DNA of 64,000 bases. Source: Bacillus sp. FSL H8-0547 (GTDB taxonomy: Bacteria; Bacillota; Bacilli; Bacillales; Bacillaceae). Numbering within the stretch: position 1 is the first letter of the stretch; each line of letters opens with the position of its first letter. The stretch covers positions 3,720,001 to 3,784,000 of the forward strand of contig JBBODD010000001.1 in the NCBI GenBank assembly GCA_038002745.1. The letters are read 5' to 3'. Shown here in pieces: positions 16,064 through 24,553 of the stretch. A model generated the notes under the pieces. That model was not told the origin of the DNA. It searched no databases and was given only the letters and a program-made list of their open reading frames with translations. Made by a program: the position numbers and the translations under genes.

Positions 16064-16687
16064 TTATAAAAATGTGCTTAGTTCATCAATGCTGATTCGC
16101 GAGCTTTGGTGAGCTGGCTTAGCTGCTTTTCCGATTGTAATCAGCATAACAGGAACGTAACGATCCTCAATTTTAAATGTTTCTGAAAGCTGAGATGCAT
16201 TAAAGCCTCCGATAGCACAAGTGTCATACCCTTTTGCTTTAGCCGTCAGCATGAGCTGCATGGCTGCAAGAGACGCGTTGCTGAACGCTGCATCGCGTGC
16301 GAATACAGGATTTTGATATGCTCCGTGAATCTGCCCTGCCAATGTATCTTTAATTTCTTCTTTCATGAAACCTGCTGATACAAGAGGATTATATACTTTA
16401 TCTGTGTTTTTGTTTGCTTCAAGGTCGCCGAGAATGGCAACTACAGCAGACGCTTCTGTGATCTGGCTTTGATTGTATGCAATAGGAAGAAGTCTTTCTT
16501 TCGATTCATCGCTGTGGAAAACCATGAACTTCCAGTGCTGCAGGTTCCATGCAGATGGAGCTTTTCCCGTCAGTTCCAGAATTTCTTTTAACTCGTCCTT
16601 GCTGATTTTTGCGGATGGATCATATTTGCGCACAGAACTGCGTTCAGACATAATAGATAAGATGCTTTCAGTTGTTGCTGCTGTCAT
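16064..16687 (-). CDS. yodC: NAD(P)H nitroreductase YodC
   Basis: A 207-residue FMN-dependent nitroreductase family protein. The RSSVRKYD motif near the N terminus binds the FMN phosphate, and APSAWNLQHW and GGFN segments are typical. B. subtilis YodC is induced by quinones and diamide and is repressed by YodB. The ATG at 16687 is preceded by GGAGG with 8 bases spacing. It is divergent from yodB with 147 bases between, the arrangement known from B. subtilis. Confidence 0.9.
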   Translation of the reverse strand: MTAATTESILSIMSERSSVRKYDPSAKISKDELKEILELTGKAPSAWNLQHWKFMVFHSDESKERLLPIAYNQSQITEASAVVAILGDLEANKNTDKVYNPLVSAGFMKEEIKDTLAGQIHGAYQNPVFARDAAFSNASLAAMQLMLTAKAKGYDTCAIGGFNASQLSETFKIEDRYVPVMLITIGKAAKPAHQSSRISIDELSTFL

Positions 16688-16737
16688 GTGAAAAACCTCC
16701 AAAGTTGAATAAGTATTTTAAATAAGGTATAATATAC

Positions 16738-16768
16738 AAAAAGTTACAAACTAACTTTTAGTAAGTGT
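16738..16768. promoter_or_regulatory. candidate YodB operator in the yodC-yodB gap
   Basis: Around TTACAAACTAACTTTTAGTAAG (16745-16766) there is an imperfect palindrome, including ACTAA-3-TTAGT. It overlaps the probable yodC promoter (minus strand TTTGTAAC then TATATTATAC). Similar TTAC...GTAA boxes are bound by HxlR-type redox repressors. I have not matched it base by base to the YodB consensus. Confidence 0.4.
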
Positions 16769-16834
16769 TGATAGTAAAATCATAATATGGTGATGAATAG
16801 ATGTCAAGAAATAAGCTGGTAAAGGAGATTCGCT

Positions 16835-17158
16835 ATGGAATCTAACTTGTGCCCAAAAATGGAAAAAGCTTTCGGTTTTCTAGGCAAGCGGTGGACAGGC
16901 TTAATTGTCCACGTGCTGCTTGACGGACCTAAACGGTTTAAAGATCTGACAGATACTATTCCTAGTATTAGTCAAAAAATGCTTGTTGAAAGGCTGAAAG
17001 AACTGGAATCGGCTGGCATTGTCGAGAGAGTTGTCATCCCCGATACTCCTGTAAAAGTGACATATAAGCTCACAGAAATGGGCTATTCTCTTGAAAAGGT
17101 TATGGATGAGGTAAAAGAATGGGCGGATAAATACTGTCTTGGGGAGGAAATGAAATGA
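16835..17158 (+). CDS. yodB: HxlR/MarR-type thiol-sensing repressor YodB
   Basis: A 107-residue winged-helix repressor. It closely matches B. subtilis YodB, including the sensor Cys6 in LCPKM and a second cysteine at exactly residue 101, near the C terminus. B. subtilis YodB also has Cys108; the protein here ends at 107 and lacks it. Oxidation or alkylation of Cys6 relieves repression of yodC and azoreductase genes in B. subtilis. GTAAAGGAG precedes the ATG. The following SDR gene overlaps its end by four bases (ATGA). Confidence 0.93.
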   Translation: MESNLCPKMEKAFGFLGKRWTGLIVHVLLDGPKRFKDLTDTIPSISQKMLVERLKELESAGIVERVVIPDTPVKVTYKLTEMGYSLEKVMDEVKEWADKYCLGEEMK

Positions 17159-17883
17159 GCCGAACTGTTATCATTACCGGTGGAGCAAATGGAATTGGCG
17201 AGGAGCTTGTCAGGCAATATGCAGAAAAAGGAGACCGCGTTTTTCTGGCAGATTTTGACGCAGCAAAAGGGAAAGCCATTTCCGACAGCTCTGATAACAT
17301 TCACTTTGTTCAAACAGATGTCAGAAAGATTGAAGATATTCAGATACTGGTGAAAACGGCTGTCCGTGAAACCGGCAAAATCGATATCCTTATAAACAAT
17401 GCCGGTGTCTCCCGTTTTAAGCCATTTTACGAATTAACCATTGAAGACTGGGATGATGTGCTGAATACAAATTTAAGAAGTGTTTTTCTCGCTTCTCAGG
17501 AAGCTGCCAGAGTGATGAAAAAAAATGAAGCTGGCGGTTTTATTGTGAACATAGCATCGACAAGAGCGCAAATGTCTGAGCCGAATTCAGAGGCATATGC
17601 AGCGACAAAAGGAGGCATCGTGGCCATTACTCATGCGCTTGCCGCCTCGCTTGGCGATGACCGTATCAAAGTAAACTGCATCTCACCCGGCTGGATTGAG
17701 ACAAAGGAATACGATCAGCTGAGATCTGTTGACCACGAGCAGCATTTATCTAAAAGGGTAGGAAAGCCTGCGGATATTGCGAAAGCCTGCTTTTATCTGA
17801 CAGACCCCGAAAATGATTTCGTCACAGGAGCAAACCTGGTGGTCGACGGGGGCATGACCCGAAAAATGATCTATGAGCATTAA
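17155..17883 (+). CDS. short-chain dehydrogenase/reductase
   Basis: A 242-residue SDR with the complete classical motifs: TGGANGIG cofactor loop, NNAG, catalytic Tyr and Lys in YAATKGG, and the PGWIET segment after strand 6. The substrate is not predictable. GGGGAGGAAATG spans its start, which overlaps yodB by four bases, so it is co-transcribed with the redox repressor and may handle a carbonyl product of quinone or electrophile stress. That link is inferred from operon structure only. Confidence 0.88.
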   Translation: MSRTVIITGGANGIGEELVRQYAEKGDRVFLADFDAAKGKAISDSSDNIHFVQTDVRKIEDIQILVKTAVRETGKIDILINNAGVSRFKPFYELTIEDWDDVLNTNLRSVFLASQEAARVMKKNEAGGFIVNIASTRAQMSEPNSEAYAATKGGIVAITHALAASLGDDRIKVNCISPGWIETKEYDQLRSVDHEQHLSKRVGKPADIAKACFYLTDPENDFVTGANLVVDGGMTRKMIYEH

Positions 17884-17885
17884 GG

Positions 17886-17909
17886 GACTGTGTTAAACAG
17901 TCTTTTTTT
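17886..17909 (+). terminator. intrinsic terminator after the yodB operon
   Basis: Stem GACTGT / ACAGTC with a 5-base loop and a run of seven T. Confidence 0.85.
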
Positions 17910-17944
17910 ATGTTCTTTTATAGAGAGTGAAATTGAAGGACTCT

Positions 17945-17969
17945 GTTTGCAATCAAGCAGGGCGGGTAA
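17945..17969 (+). promoter_or_regulatory. candidate sigma-B promoter
   Basis: GTTTGC, 13-bp spacer, GGGTAA, close to the sigma-B consensus GTTTAA-N13/14-GGGTAT, 36 bases before the start of the YdaT-like gene, whose B. subtilis homologue is a general-stress gene. Confidence 0.5.
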
Positions 17970-18004
17970 TAGATAAGAAAAAATAACAGAAAGGAATGAA
18001 GAAT

Positions 18005-18385
18005 ATGCCATGGACAAAAGAGGATTATCCTCAATCAATGAAAAATTTACCCGCAAAGACGCGTGATAAAGCAATTGAAATTGGAAATGCACTGGTAGAT
18101 GACGGGTACGATGAGGGCCGCGCCATACCGATTGCCGTGTCGCAGGCTGAAAAATGGGCTGACGGCAGCAGTTCGGATAACAGCAATTCAAAAGAAGAAT
18201 ATCATGTTGTTTCAGACGAACAAGGATGGATGGTTAAAAAAGAAGGCAGCAAGAGGGCAAGCTACAGATTTGACACCAAGCAGGAAGCTGTTGAAAAAGG
18301 CAGGGAGCTTGTTAAGAACAACGACTGTTCATTGGTTGTACACAAAATGGACGGCTCTGTTGAAAACACCGTAAACAGCAGATGA
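18005..18385 (+). CDS. YdaT-like general stress protein with DUF2188 tail
   Basis: A 126-residue protein. Residues 1-50 (MPWTKEDYPQSMKNL start, YDEGRAIPIA motif) are the YdaT/ChaB-like helical module. Residues 60-120 match the DUF2188 type (YHVV...GWMVKKEG...ASYRFDTKQEA). I start at the second ATG, where AAAGGA is 9-10 bases away and the protein begins MPW as in relatives. A candidate sigma-B promoter lies upstream. The molecular function is unknown. Confidence 0.75.
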   Translation: MPWTKEDYPQSMKNLPAKTRDKAIEIGNALVDDGYDEGRAIPIAVSQAEKWADGSSSDNSNSKEEYHVVSDEQGWMVKKEGSKRASYRFDTKQEAVEKGRELVKNNDCSLVVHKMDGSVENTVNSR

Positions 18386-18474
18386 TTATTTTCGTTTTTT
18401 TAAGACATGCGCCCACTCCAAAACCTTTTAGGTGAATACCCTTATAAGGTAAGCAATAAAGAGGAGGGGAATGC

Positions 18475-18714
18475 ATGTACCCGTACTATCCAGCCAGAGG
18501 CTACCGAGGCGGAGGCAACAGAGGACCATTCTTTTTTGGATTTGGAGCGCCGCTTGTAGGAGGATTGCTAGGAGGATTTCTTGGCAGTGCCTTGTTTAAC
18601 TATCCTAGACCCTATTATTATCCGCCACCGCCGCCACCATTTTATGGAGGATACCCAGGACCGGGCGGCTATCCAGGCTATCCGGGAGGACCTTACCCGG
18701 GAGGGCCATACTGA
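18475..18714 (+). CDS. Gly/Pro/Tyr-rich probable spore protein
   Basis: A 79-residue low-complexity protein: an N-terminal Tyr/Arg/Gly part (MYPYYPARGYRGGG), a short hydrophobic Gly-rich segment (residues 25-42) and a C-terminal Pro/Gly/Tyr tail with PGG repeats. GAGGAGGGG precedes the ATG. Proteins of this composition next to gerT are typical of spore coat or surface proteins; by position it corresponds to yojB of B. subtilis, but the composition prevents a firm sequence-based assignment. Confidence 0.65.
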   Translation: MYPYYPARGYRGGGNRGPFFFGFGAPLVGGLLGGFLGSALFNYPRPYYYPPPPPPFYGGYPGPGGYPGYPGGPYPGGPY

Positions 18715-18734
18715 CGAAATCGATTCTGCAGATA

Positions 18735-18774
18735 AATAATGGACCAGAGAGCCTGTATTCTCTGGTCCATTATT
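18735..18774. terminator. bidirectional terminator
   Basis: Stem AATAATGGACCAGAGA / TCTCTGGTCCATTATT, perfect, between two converging genes. Confidence 0.85.
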
Positions 18775-18785
18775 GTGCAGTGATT

Positions 18786-19253
18786 TTAGTTTTCTGGCAC
18801 AACATCAATTTCCGACATTTGAAGATCTTCATTTTTTTGCAGACGGATCTCCAGAACACCGTTTTTGTAGGAGGCTTTTGTGCCTTTTCTCCTGACAAGT
18901 GACGGCAGGATAATTTTCTCCTGCTTTCCATTCTCCGGGTAGTTCATAATAAAGAGCTGATTGCTGTTGTGCTGTATTCTGAGGGTTGAAGCCTGTTCTT
19001 CAGATGCGCTGATTTTTACAAAAATGTGATCGTTCGTTTCAAACAGTTCAGGCTTCCGGGAGACAGTCTGCTGTGTTTTTGCCGGCGCTACATTGCCCTG
19101 ATAGGGAAATTGAGTTTGAAATCCTTCGCCAAAAACGTTGCCCATAATGGTTTGAATATAATCCTCCACATTTTTCGGGTTCATGTTTTTAAAGGCATCC
19201 GGCATCTGTCCGTCTGACTGATTGAAGGGGAATTTCTTATTCCAGGGAAACAT
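18786..19253 (-). CDS. gerT: Hsp20-like spore germination/coat protein GerT
   Basis: A 155-residue protein with an alpha-crystallin (Hsp20) fold core in residues 65-150 (ELFETNDHIFVKI strand and YKNGVLEIRL beta-8/9 region) and a Met/Pro/Phe-rich N terminus opening MFPWNKKFPF. That opening and the place next to yojE agree with B. subtilis GerT (YojC), a coat-associated protein needed for normal germination. AAAGGGCG lies before the ATG. The assignment rests on similarity recalled from memory plus synteny; another coat Hsp20 (CotM/CotP) is the alternative. Confidence 0.72.
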   Translation of the reverse strand: MFPWNKKFPFNQSDGQMPDAFKNMNPKNVEDYIQTIMGNVFGEGFQTQFPYQGNVAPAKTQQTVSRKPELFETNDHIFVKISASEEQASTLRIQHNSNQLFIMNYPENGKQEKIILPSLVRRKGTKASYKNGVLEIRLQKNEDLQMSEIDVVPEN

Positions 19254-19389
19254 GCTTGTCACGCCCTTTTTTGCAGGTATAGTTCACTATATGAATGATT
19301 CAGGGCAACGGTTAAGATTTTTTTCTTGTCGCAATCCTTGTTTCAGGATTATAATTGGCATGTTGCTTGTAAAGGAAGGTGCTGTAAAA

Positions 19390-20322
19390 ATGAAGCAAAA
19401 ACAATATGATGCATACCACACAGGCTTGATGCATACGGCACTCGCCTATTTTTTATGGGGGATTCTCCCTGTTTACTGGAAGCTGATTGAGCATGTTGGA
19501 TCTGAGGAAATTCTGGCACACCGTGTTTTCTGGTCGTTCTTGTTCATGATGTTCCTCATTCAGATGAAAAAGCAGTGGGGACAGCTCGCAGATGTGATCA
19601 AACGCATGCTGAGAAAACCGCTCCTGCTCCTGTCTCTCGTTCTTTCGTCTGTACTGATCAGCATAAACTGGTATCTCTATATTTGGGCTGTGAACCACAA
19701 CCATATTCTTGAAACGAGCCTCGGTTATTATATTAATCCTTTAATAAGCGTCCTCCTCGGAATGATTTTCCTGAAAGAGCGACTGAATAAGTGGCAATAT
19801 GCTTCATTTGGCCTTGCAGCTGCAGGCGTGCTGTTTATGACGCTTCAGTACGGGAAGTTTCCATTTGTTGCTCTTGTACTCGCTTTAAGTTTTGGTTTTT
19901 ACGGCCTGACGAAAAAAGTAACCAAGCTTGATGCGTCGATCGGGCTTACACTTGAAACACTGATGGTGATGCCGGCAGCTCTGATCTATATTTTCTCGAT
20001 TGCGGCAAAAGGCAATTCAGCCTTTTTTGACTGGTCGCCTTCAACAAATGCCTTTTTAATTGGAGCGGGCATCGTCACGGCTGTTCCTCTTTTGCTGTTT
20101 GCAAAAGGAGCACAGCACATTCCTTTATTCATGGTCGGTATTCTGCAGTATATCGCCCCGACAATTACACTGCTTCTAGGGGTGCTTGTTTACAATGAAT
20201 CATTTTCTGGAACGGAAATGATTACTTTCTCACTCATTTGGTCTGCGCTTGTTCTGTTCTCTTTTTCACACGTGAAGGGAAGCGCATGGAAATGGAAGAA
20301 AAAGAAAACAATGGGATTGTAG
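19390..20322 (+). CDS. yojE: EamA/RarD-family transporter YojE
   Basis: A 310-residue ten-helix membrane protein of the RarD branch of the drug/metabolite transporter superfamily (AYFLWGILPVYWK near the N terminus, SCxLISINWYLYIWA-like helix 3, and NPLISVLLG). The substrate is unknown. The ATG at 19390 follows GGAAGGTG at normal spacing; upstream in-frame codons run antisense to gerT and have no site. It is divergent from gerT, as in B. subtilis. Confidence 0.87.
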   Translation: MKQKQYDAYHTGLMHTALAYFLWGILPVYWKLIEHVGSEEILAHRVFWSFLFMMFLIQMKKQWGQLADVIKRMLRKPLLLLSLVLSSVLISINWYLYIWAVNHNHILETSLGYYINPLISVLLGMIFLKERLNKWQYASFGLAAAGVLFMTLQYGKFPFVALVLALSFGFYGLTKKVTKLDASIGLTLETLMVMPAALIYIFSIAAKGNSAFFDWSPSTNAFLIGAGIVTAVPLLLFAKGAQHIPLFMVGILQYIAPTITLLLGVLVYNESFSGTEMITFSLIWSALVLFSFSHVKGSAWKWKKKKTMGL

Positions 20323-20323
20323 G

Positions 20324-20354
20324 AAAGCCTGCCCTTGTGCGAGGCTTTTTTCTT
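20324..20354 (+). terminator. intrinsic terminator after yojE
   Basis: Stem AAAGCCT / AGGCTTT with an 11-base loop and a T-run. Confidence 0.8.
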
Positions 20355-20408
20355 TCATTGAAATGATTTTTAGGTATACAATAAGACATGCAGGAAGGGT
20401 TGAAGAAG

Positions 20409-20681
20409 ATGAGTTTTGACAGAAGCTTGCTTGAAGCATACAGAAACCTTTGGTCAAACCGGAGTCTTGAGGCGTCATCAGACGAAATGAAGACTCTTTG
20501 TGACGCCATTGAAAGAGACCTTAAGGATGAACACACTCATCCCAGGCTCCGCAAAAAGCCGGAGCAGAAATTCTTTTCTGCTATGAAGCGCATTTCAGCA
20601 TCCGGACTCAGTGATCAGGAGAAAATCGCCCTGATGGACCTGCATGTAAAAGTAGCAGAAGAACGGATAGTACTTACATAA
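20409..20681 (+). CDS. hypothetical protein, 90 aa
   Basis: A soluble, charged, all-helical 90-residue protein opening MSFDRSLLEAYRNLW; not a family I can name. AGGAAGGG is about 10 bases before the ATG. It lies 13 bases upstream of yojF and probably heads a three-gene unit with yojF and bshB2, which suggests some link to bacillithiol or is simply accidental co-transcription. No such gene stands at this position in the B. subtilis order I recall. Confidence 0.65.
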   Translation: MSFDRSLLEAYRNLWSNRSLEASSDEMKTLCDAIERDLKDEHTHPRLRKKPEQKFFSAMKRISASGLSDQEKIALMDLHVKVAEERIVLT

Positions 20682-20693
20682 AGGAGCAATCAC

Positions 20694-21044
20694 ATGGTCC
20701 CAATTTCCAAAGAAGATATTCAGAAACACCTGGATGTTTTAGTAAACAAAGAAGTTTATGTGCATCTTGAAACAACAACCGGCGCATATTCTGCCCATAT
20801 GAATGAAAATAACATGACGGTCGTTGCTTTTATCCGAAATGCAAAAGTCTCGTTTAACCAGGCAAAAATTACAGGACAGGGCCCATACCGGGTCGGACTT
20901 AAAATGGATCATGGCTGGATTTATGCAGAAGGCCTGACAGACTGGGTATACAATGAAAACAATCAGCTGCTGATGGCTGGGCATGACCGCGACGGAAAGC
21001 TTGCCATCGCGCTTCAGATCAGCGAAACACCGTTTGCTGAGTAG
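20694..21044 (+). CDS. yojF: YojF, DUF1806 partner of BshB2
   Basis: A 116-residue soluble beta-rich protein that matches B. subtilis YojF in length and sequence (MVPISKEDIQKHLD start, KEVYVHLETTTGAYSAH). YojF is always adjacent to the bacillithiol deacetylase gene bshB2, but its biochemical role is unclear. AAAGGAG precedes the ATG. The bshB2 start is 16 bases downstream, so the two are co-translated. Confidence 0.9.
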   Translation: MVPISKEDIQKHLDVLVNKEVYVHLETTTGAYSAHMNENNMTVVAFIRNAKVSFNQAKITGQGPYRVGLKMDHGWIYAEGLTDWVYNENNQLLMAGHDRDGKLAIALQISETPFAE

Positions 21045-21060
21045 AAGGAGAGAAGAAAAG

Positions 21061-21726
21061 ATGAGAGAACATGTATTAGTTGTCCTGCCTCATCCCGATG
21101 ATGAATCATTCGGCGTAGGGGGATTAATGTCTTTAAAACGAAAAGAAGGAATTCCGGTTACTTATGCTTGTGCAACACTCGGGCAAATGGGCCGGAACAT
21201 GGGAAGTCCTCTCTTTGCCAACAGAGAAGTGCTGCCTGAAATCCGAAAAAAAGAATTGAAGGATGCATGTGATGCACTCAATGTGCAGGATTTAAGAATG
21301 CTTGGCCTTCGCGATAAAACGCTTGAATTTGAAGACATTGACACATTTGCGGATATCATTGAAAACATCATCGATGAAGTAAAACCGACGCTTGTTGTAA
21401 CATTTTATCCCGGTCACGGGGTTCATCCGGATCATGATGCAACTGGGGAAGCAGTCATTCATGCCCTGAAGAGAAAGCCGATTGAAGAAAGGCCGGAAAC
21501 ATACTGCATCGCCATTACCCGTAATCGTACGGAGGTTCTTGGCGAGCATGATGTGACAGTTGATATTACAAGTGTTGCCGAGATGAAGCTGAACGCGCTG
21601 CGTGCTCACCGCAGCCAGACAGAGGGCATGCTGAAGCAAATGGAAGAGAAGTTCAAAAACAAAGATCCTGAAGTTTCACAATGGATTGAGAAAGAAATCT
21701 TCTGGACATATAAATGGAATGACTAA
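21061..21726 (+). CDS. bshB2: bacillithiol biosynthesis deacetylase BshB2
   Basis: A 221-residue LmbE-type zinc deacetylase that removes the acetyl group from GlcNAc-malate (and possibly bacillithiol conjugates) in bacillithiol synthesis. The metal motif PHPDDESFG is at 10-18, and the later HPDHD supplies the third ligand and catalytic residues. Length and sequence match B. subtilis BshB2 (YojG). AAGGAGAG precedes the ATG. It fits the electrophile-defence theme of the neighbouring yodB and mhqD regions. Confidence 0.93.
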   Translation: MREHVLVVLPHPDDESFGVGGLMSLKRKEGIPVTYACATLGQMGRNMGSPLFANREVLPEIRKKELKDACDALNVQDLRMLGLRDKTLEFEDIDTFADIIENIIDEVKPTLVVTFYPGHGVHPDHDATGEAVIHALKRKPIEERPETYCIAITRNRTEVLGEHDVTVDITSVAEMKLNALRAHRSQTEGMLKQMEEKFKNKDPEVSQWIEKEIFWTYKWND

Positions 21727-21761
21727 AACGAGTGCGGATTTCATTCCGCACTCGTTTTTCT
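21725..21761. terminator. bidirectional terminator
   Basis: Perfect stem AAACGAGTGCGGA / TCCGCACTCGTTT, loop of 6, between converging bshB2 and the metallo-hydrolase gene. Confidence 0.92.
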
Positions 21762-21765
21762 GTAC

Positions 21766-22524
21766 TTAGAATTTTAGTGTTTCCCCGTCCTCCGGCACAA
21801 AAACAGTGCTGCCGAAGTTTTTCTCTGTAATCAAACGGTTAAGCTCTCTTCGGGATAAAAGGCAGTGATTTAAAGACTCCATGTGCGAAACGACGATCTC
21901 AGCCTGAGGAGCTGCTTCCTTAACAGTAAAAATGTCCTCAGCTGTCATTGTAATCGGACCGCCTTCAAGGAACCTCGCTGCGCCACCGTTTACAACCACA
22001 ACATCCGGCTGATGGAGATCAAGCGCTTCTTCAACCTCGCTGCACCAGACTGTATCTCCGGCAACATATAATGTCGGCTCTTTATCATTTTTAAAGACAA
22101 TCCCCGAAACGGGTCCTGTCATTTTGGTGATGTCTCCTCTTCCGTGCTGTCCTGATGTCCGGATCAGCCTGATGCCTTCGAAAAGCTGAACATCATCAAA
22201 CGCTGAACAATCAGTAAAGCCATATTTACGGATTTCTTCTGCATCTTCCGTACTCTGCGCGAGAATGGTCATGTCTTTAGACAAAGCTTCCGCAGCAGCT
22301 TGATCAAAATGATCAGGGTGCAAATGTGTAACAATAACGGCATCGGCTTGAGTGAGTTCTTCAACCGGTACAGGAAGATCAACAAGCGGATTTCTCACAT
22401 CCTGATTTGGTGTGTTAGGGAACGGCGGCATTGCATGTTTTTCTGCGAAAAATGGATCAATCAAAAAGGTTTTACCCGCATATTGGACTTTTAAAGTGGC
22501 GTTTCGTATTTGCTGAATGTACAT
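21766..22524 (-). CDS. metallo-beta-lactamase fold hydrolase (UlaG-like)
   Basis: A 252-residue MBL-fold protein with the zinc signature THLHPDHFD (around residue 70), a GQHGRGD histidine, YVAGDTVW with the bridging Asp, and a late SHMES histidine. It resembles UlaG/YddR-type hydrolases acting on small cyclic or phosphorylated substrates; the true substrate is unknown. AAGGAGG precedes the ATG at 22524. It is divergent from the Lrp-type gene, 116 bases apart, which might regulate it. Confidence 0.85.
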   Translation of the reverse strand: MYIQQIRNATLKVQYAGKTFLIDPFFAEKHAMPPFPNTPNQDVRNPLVDLPVPVEELTQADAVIVTHLHPDHFDQAAAEALSKDMTILAQSTEDAEEIRKYGFTDCSAFDDVQLFEGIRLIRTSGQHGRGDITKMTGPVSGIVFKNDKEPTLYVAGDTVWCSEVEEALDLHQPDVVVVNGGAARFLEGGPITMTAEDIFTVKEAAPQAEIVVSHMESLNHCLLSRRELNRLITEKNFGSTVFVPEDGETLKF

Positions 22525-22640
22525 TGTGTTCCTCCTTCTCAACTTTTCTATCTTAGTATAAAATACATGCAGAAGGTAATACATAGATGAAATCAAGTCT
22601 TAAAGCCATTTGGCTTGATTATTGAAAGGATGTTTGCCGC

Positions 22641-23048
22641 ATGCCGGATGCAACAGACCTTAAGATTATTGAGGAGCTAAGAAATAACGGAAGAATGACC
22701 ATGAAAGAACTGGGCAAAAAAGTCCATTTGACTGGTCAGGCAGCATCAGCCAGAGTACTCAAGCTTGAAGAAGAGGGCATTATTGAAGGGTATACCATCA
22801 ATTTAAATGACCAGAAAACAGGAAAAATGATTCATGCATTTATCAATGTTTTCACAAGAAACCGTAACCATAAACCTCTGCTTGAGTTTATAGAAAAAAA
22901 GAATGTCGCCAAGCTGTATAAAATAAGCGGGGAAAGCTGTTACTTAATTGAATGCAAGTTCGATAAAAATGAGGACCTGGATGAATTTTTAAATGACTTG
23001 AATTTATATGCGAACTATAAACTTTCAATCGTCATCAGGTCCAGCTGA
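22641..23048 (+). CDS. Lrp/AsnC-family transcriptional regulator
   Basis: A 135-residue regulator. Residues 5-55 form the AsnC-type winged helix (DLKIIEELRNNGRMTMKELG, then a recognition helix TGQAASARVLKLEEEG). Residues 65-135 form the RAM ligand-binding/oligomerisation domain. AAAGGA precedes the ATG. Its target is unknown; the divergent MBL hydrolase gene is the closest candidate. A strong terminator follows. Confidence 0.88.
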   Translation: MPDATDLKIIEELRNNGRMTMKELGKKVHLTGQAASARVLKLEEEGIIEGYTINLNDQKTGKMIHAFINVFTRNRNHKPLLEFIEKKNVAKLYKISGESCYLIECKFDKNEDLDEFLNDLNLYANYKLSIVIRSS

Positions 23049-23073
23049 TAAAAATGGTTTCCTGAAGATAGAC

Positions 23074-23108
23074 AAAAACCCCCGGTGCACCCGGGGGTTT
23101 TGTTTTTT
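23074..23108. terminator. bidirectional terminator
   Basis: Stem AACCCCCGG / CCGGGGGTT with flanking A- and T-rich tails, between the Lrp-type gene and converging norM. Confidence 0.9.
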
Positions 23109-23126
23109 GTATAAGAGCTGTAATGT

Positions 23127-24488
23127 TCAGCCCCGCTGTCTTTTACCATAAACTCTGTTTTGAATGAACCATAGTCTGGCGGAGAGTGCTGCAGCCGCAG
23201 CTGCAAGCCCCGCAATCAGTCCAATCCAGTATCCGAAAGCCATGAAATCTGTGTTGTTTGCAAGGTAGTATCCCGTTGGCAGCCCTATCACCCAGTAAGA
23301 GACAAGAGCCATGATAAGCGTGACATTTACATCTTTATATCCCCTCAAGGCTCCCTGAATTGGAGCAGCAATCGCATCAGAAAGCTGAAAGAAGATGGCG
23401 TAGATTAAAAACTGCGCAGACAGGGCAACGACAATCCCGTCATTTGTGTAGATTCCGGCAATTTCACTTCTGAAGAAGTAGATGACTGCTGCTGTAAGCG
23501 AAGACAGGATAACAGCAAGCACAATCCCGAGATAACTGTATATTTTTGCATCTTTATAGCGTTTGGCGCCAACCTCAAACCCGACTACGATGGTAAGGGC
23601 CATTGAGATGCTGAGCGGCAGCATATACAGAAGGGAGGCAAAATTAATAGCGATTTGGTGAGAAGCAATGGTCACCGTATCATAGTTGCTCATGAGCAGA
23701 GTGACAGCAGCGAAAATGCTTGTTTCAAAGAAAATCGCAATGCCGATAGGGATCCCGATTTTAAGCAGATCGAGCCATGCCTTGACAGAAGCCTTATACC
23801 ATCTGCTGAAAATGCCGTACTCTGCAAAGGGAACTTTTTTATAAACGACATAAACCGAGATCAGCATAATCGACCAGTACGTTATCGCTGATGCTACCCC
23901 TGCCCCCACACCTCCGAGAGCGGGAAATCCAAATTTACCGAAGACAAGCAGATAGTTAAAAACCACATTAATAGGAAGGGAAAGCAGAGTAATAAACATA
24001 GAGACTCTCGTAAAGCCAAGTGCGTCTATGAAGCAGCGCAGAACATTATATGAAAAAAGAGGAAGTATTCCAAAAGCCAGCGCTGCAAGATAGTACTTGG
24101 CTGTTTCCCGAACGTGATTTTCCAGGTTCATGGAATTCAGAATCGGATCAAGAGCAAAGAATCCCGCTATTGCAACTGCTGAGGCAAGGAGAACTGACAA
24201 ATAGAGGCCCTGTATGACCGTGAAAGGAATTTTATCCTTTTGTTTGGCTCCTGCATACTGAGAGACGATAGGAGTGACAGCAAGCAGAATTCCGCTCAGT
24301 CCTGTATATACCGGAACCCATACGCTTGAACCGATTGCAACCCCTGCAAGATCTCCCGGGCTGACCTTTCCGGACATTGTCGTATCAAAAAAATTCATCG
24401 AATAAAGCGCTACTTGTGTAATTAAAATTGGAAGAAGAATATGGAAGAACTGTTTGCTTTTATCCCATAACGTATATGTTTGTTTCAT
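23127..24488 (-). CDS. norM: MATE-family efflux protein NorM/YojI
   Basis: A 453-residue protein with twelve membrane segments of the MATE family; the N-terminal PILITQVALYSMNFFDTTMSG is the usual MATE opening. NorM-type transporters export drugs and cationic dyes with Na+ or H+. GGAGAAAG precedes the ATG. Its place between bshB2 and cdaS matches yojI of B. subtilis. Confidence 0.9.
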   Translation of the reverse strand: MKQTYTLWDKSKQFFHILLPILITQVALYSMNFFDTTMSGKVSPGDLAGVAIGSSVWVPVYTGLSGILLAVTPIVSQYAGAKQKDKIPFTVIQGLYLSVLLASAVAIAGFFALDPILNSMNLENHVRETAKYYLAALAFGILPLFSYNVLRCFIDALGFTRVSMFITLLSLPINVVFNYLLVFGKFGFPALGGVGAGVASAITYWSIMLISVYVVYKKVPFAEYGIFSRWYKASVKAWLDLLKIGIPIGIAIFFETSIFAAVTLLMSNYDTVTIASHQIAINFASLLYMLPLSISMALTIVVGFEVGAKRYKDAKIYSYLGIVLAVILSSLTAAVIYFFRSEIAGIYTNDGIVVALSAQFLIYAIFFQLSDAIAAPIQGALRGYKDVNVTLIMALVSYWVIGLPTGYYLANNTDFMAFGYWIGLIAGLAAAAAALSARLWFIQNRVYGKRQRG

Positions 24489-24553
24489 GGCTGCTTTCTC
24501 CGTTTCTGTAGAGTAACGAAAGAATTATACCACGAAAAGAGAATGGCCAGTCA

